64,000 nucleotides of DNA, taken from positions 56,236 through 120,235 of the forward strand of contig CAJUCT010000006.1 of assembly GCA_910585015.1 (NCBI GenBank). Direction: 5' to 3'. Below the pieces are notes generated by a model, which did no database searches, was not told the DNA's origin, and saw only the letters and a list, made by a program, of their open reading frames with translations. This document shows, piece by piece, positions 62,862-64,000 of the stretch. This stretch comes from an uncultured Acetatifactor sp. (GTDB lineage Bacteria; Bacillota; Clostridia; Lachnospirales; Lachnospiraceae). Each line of letters begins with the position of its first letter. Within the stretch, counting starts at the first letter, position 1. The translations under genes and the position numbers were made by a program.

Positions 62862-63950
62862 ATGAAAAAGAGAATTGTAAGTATAGAACTGCTGCGCATC
62901 CTTGCCATGATGATGGTGGTGATGCTGCACTATTTGTCCAAGGGGGAACTGCTGACTCCCCTCACGGAGGAATTTGGCACAGGGGCCTACGTCACATGGC
63001 TTCTGGAGGCATTTTCCATTGTGGCGGTGAATGTCTACATGCTGATCAGCGGCTATTTTCTGGTGGAGTCGGGTTTTAAGGTGGGACGGTTGGCGGAATT
63101 GGTCTGCCAGGTGTTGTTTTACAGCCTTTTGATTCCGCCGATATTGATGGCGCTGGGGCTATTAAAGCCGCTGGGGCTATTAAAGCCGGAGCAGCTGACG
63201 GTGTACCGGCTGCTGCAATACCTGTTTCCGAATCAGATGTCACATTACTGGTTCATCACAGCCTACGTGATTATGTACCTGCTCTCGCCGGTGCTGGCCG
63301 CAGGGGCCAGGCAGCTTAGCCAGAGACAGCTGAGAAATATGATTTTCCTGCTCCTTCTCTTTTTCTCCGTCAGCAAATCCGTGCTGCCGGTAAAGCTGGA
63401 GATAGACAGTGAGGGCTATGACGGTCTGTGGTTCGTCTGTGTGTTCCTAGTGGCGGCATACATGCGTCTGTATGGAATCCCCTTCCTGCAAAAAGGAAAG
63501 CGGGCGGCAATGTGCTATCTGGGCAGCTGTGTACTGATCTACGGGCTGACCCTGGGGGTGCGGCTGGTATATCTGAGGACCGGGCGGCTGGGTAATTTTA
63601 TCCACGCGCCCTATGAATACAATCATATATTGAACCTGTTTGCGGCAATTTCCCTGTTTTATGCATTTTCCGGTTGGAAGCTGTCAGGGGAAACGCTGAT
63701 TGGCAAGGTGATTCTGCGGGTGGCCCCCTATACTCTGGGAGTGTATCTGCTGCACGAACATATTGAACTGCGCATGCTCTGGCCCCAATGGCTGGGCGCC
63801 ACCCTGCAGTGCAGTTCCTGGGCGCTGGTGCCGCGGGCGTTTGGCAGTGTGCTGCTGGTATTCACAGTGGGCATCCTGGTGGATATGGTCAGGGGAGCAC
63901 TGTTCACTAAAGCTAAAAAACTGTTTCGCCGGCTGCGGAACTCAAATTAA
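62862..63950 (+). CDS. Acyltransferase-3 family membrane protein (surface glycan O-acyltransferase)
   Basis: This 362-residue protein has about 10 predicted membrane helices and fits acyltransferase family 3 (OafA-like): SIELLRILAMMMVVMLHYLS near the start contains the conserved Arg and His, and the later YLLHEHIELR also fits. It should put acetyl or another acyl group on the surface glycan. ATG 62862 has GAGG eight bases upstream. An 18-bp tandem duplication at 63153-63188 repeats LGLLKP. Its last codons (RNSN) come from the GCGGAACTCAA core that begins another family A element. Confidence 0.85.
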   Translation: MKKRIVSIELLRILAMMMVVMLHYLSKGELLTPLTEEFGTGAYVTWLLEAFSIVAVNVYMLISGYFLVESGFKVGRLAELVCQVLFYSLLIPPILMALGLLKPLGLLKPEQLTVYRLLQYLFPNQMSHYWFITAYVIMYLLSPVLAAGARQLSQRQLRNMIFLLLLFFSVSKSVLPVKLEIDSEGYDGLWFVCVFLVAAYMRLYGIPFLQKGKRAAMCYLGSCVLIYGLTLGVRLVYLRTGRLGNFIHAPYEYNHILNLFAAISLFYAFSGWKLSGETLIGKVILRVAPYTLGVYLLHEHIELRMLWPQWLGATLQCSSWALVPRAFGSVLLVFTVGILVDMVRGALFTKAKKLFRRLRNSN

Positions 63951-63952
63951 AA

Positions 63953-64000
63953 ACAGCATATCTCGGGAAATCGCACTGAACAACATAGGGACGCCCAAGC
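63953..64000 (+). repeat. Family A element, left part (cut by window edge)
   Basis: ACAGCATATCTCGGG, CACTGAACAACATAGGGACGCC follow the family A left half base for base at the conserved positions, preceded by GGAACTCAAA (63937-63946). The right half is beyond the window. Confidence 0.75.

Noticed and set aside
31711..63953. Family A and B elements as integron attC sites
   Set aside because: They are inverted structured joints, but no integron integrase is seen, the typical GTTRRRY core is not conserved, and family B shows target duplications as in transposition. Left open only as a possible analogue.

Overview
The window looks like part of a Gram-positive Clostridia chromosome, most likely Lachnospiraceae. 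Signs are moderate GC, strong AGGAGG-type ribosome sites, a split transketolase, a PadR/HAAS-domain pair, BlaI/M56 regulators, a short holin-like toxin with an antisense RNA, and no outer-membrane genes. No rRNA, tRNA, CRISPR array or recognisable transposase or integrase was seen.

Left flank (1-14045): the split transketolase (the first gene is cut by the window edge), a membrane-anchored amidase with a 30-bp coding repeat, ribulose-phosphate 3-epimerase and a long GH2 glycosidase. A PadR repressor and HAAS-domain membrane protein run leftwards from a consensus promoter. A three-gene secreted set follows: lipoprotein, M6 metalloprotease and Gly/Ser-rich anchored protein.

Duplicated regulatory cassette (14294-18245): two adjacent leftward copies of BlaI-type repressor, M56 membrane protease and an 88-residue secreted peptide, each copy with its own promoter.

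Glycan locus (18575 to the right edge): a full CMP-pseudaminic acid pathway (pseB, pseC, pseF, pseH, pseI, pseG) is scattered through about 38 kb. Between these genes lie 13 polytopic GT-C-like proteins plus an O-antigen-ligase-like protein, three polyprenyl-phosphate-sugar synthases, a GT2, a GT52/polysialyltransferase-like protein that is the best candidate nonulosonic-acid transferase, a PglK/MsbA-like ABC exporter, two membrane-anchored SGNH hydrolases, an acyltransferase-3 protein and a GNAT. An FkbH-type protein with its own acyl carrier protein sits directly before pseH, suggesting a glyceryl or similar acyl group on the sugar. The likely scheme is nucleotide- and lipid-linked sugars made inside, flipped, then polymerised or transferred outside. 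The polymer could be flagellin glycan or a wall or capsule glycan; no flagellar gene is visible here.

The most unusual signal is in the gaps of the glycan locus. They hold several unrelated families of 60-145 bp structured elements with inverted ends, internal hairpins and 10-11 bp flanking direct repeats, set between one stop codon and the next ribosome site. Some are tandemly duplicated (102-, 110- and 132-bp periods). One near-identical pair brackets a glycosyltransferase gene. One family keeps its flanks while its stem changes on both arms. They could be non-autonomous mobile elements, recombination joints for gene cassettes, or RNA structures tuning expression.
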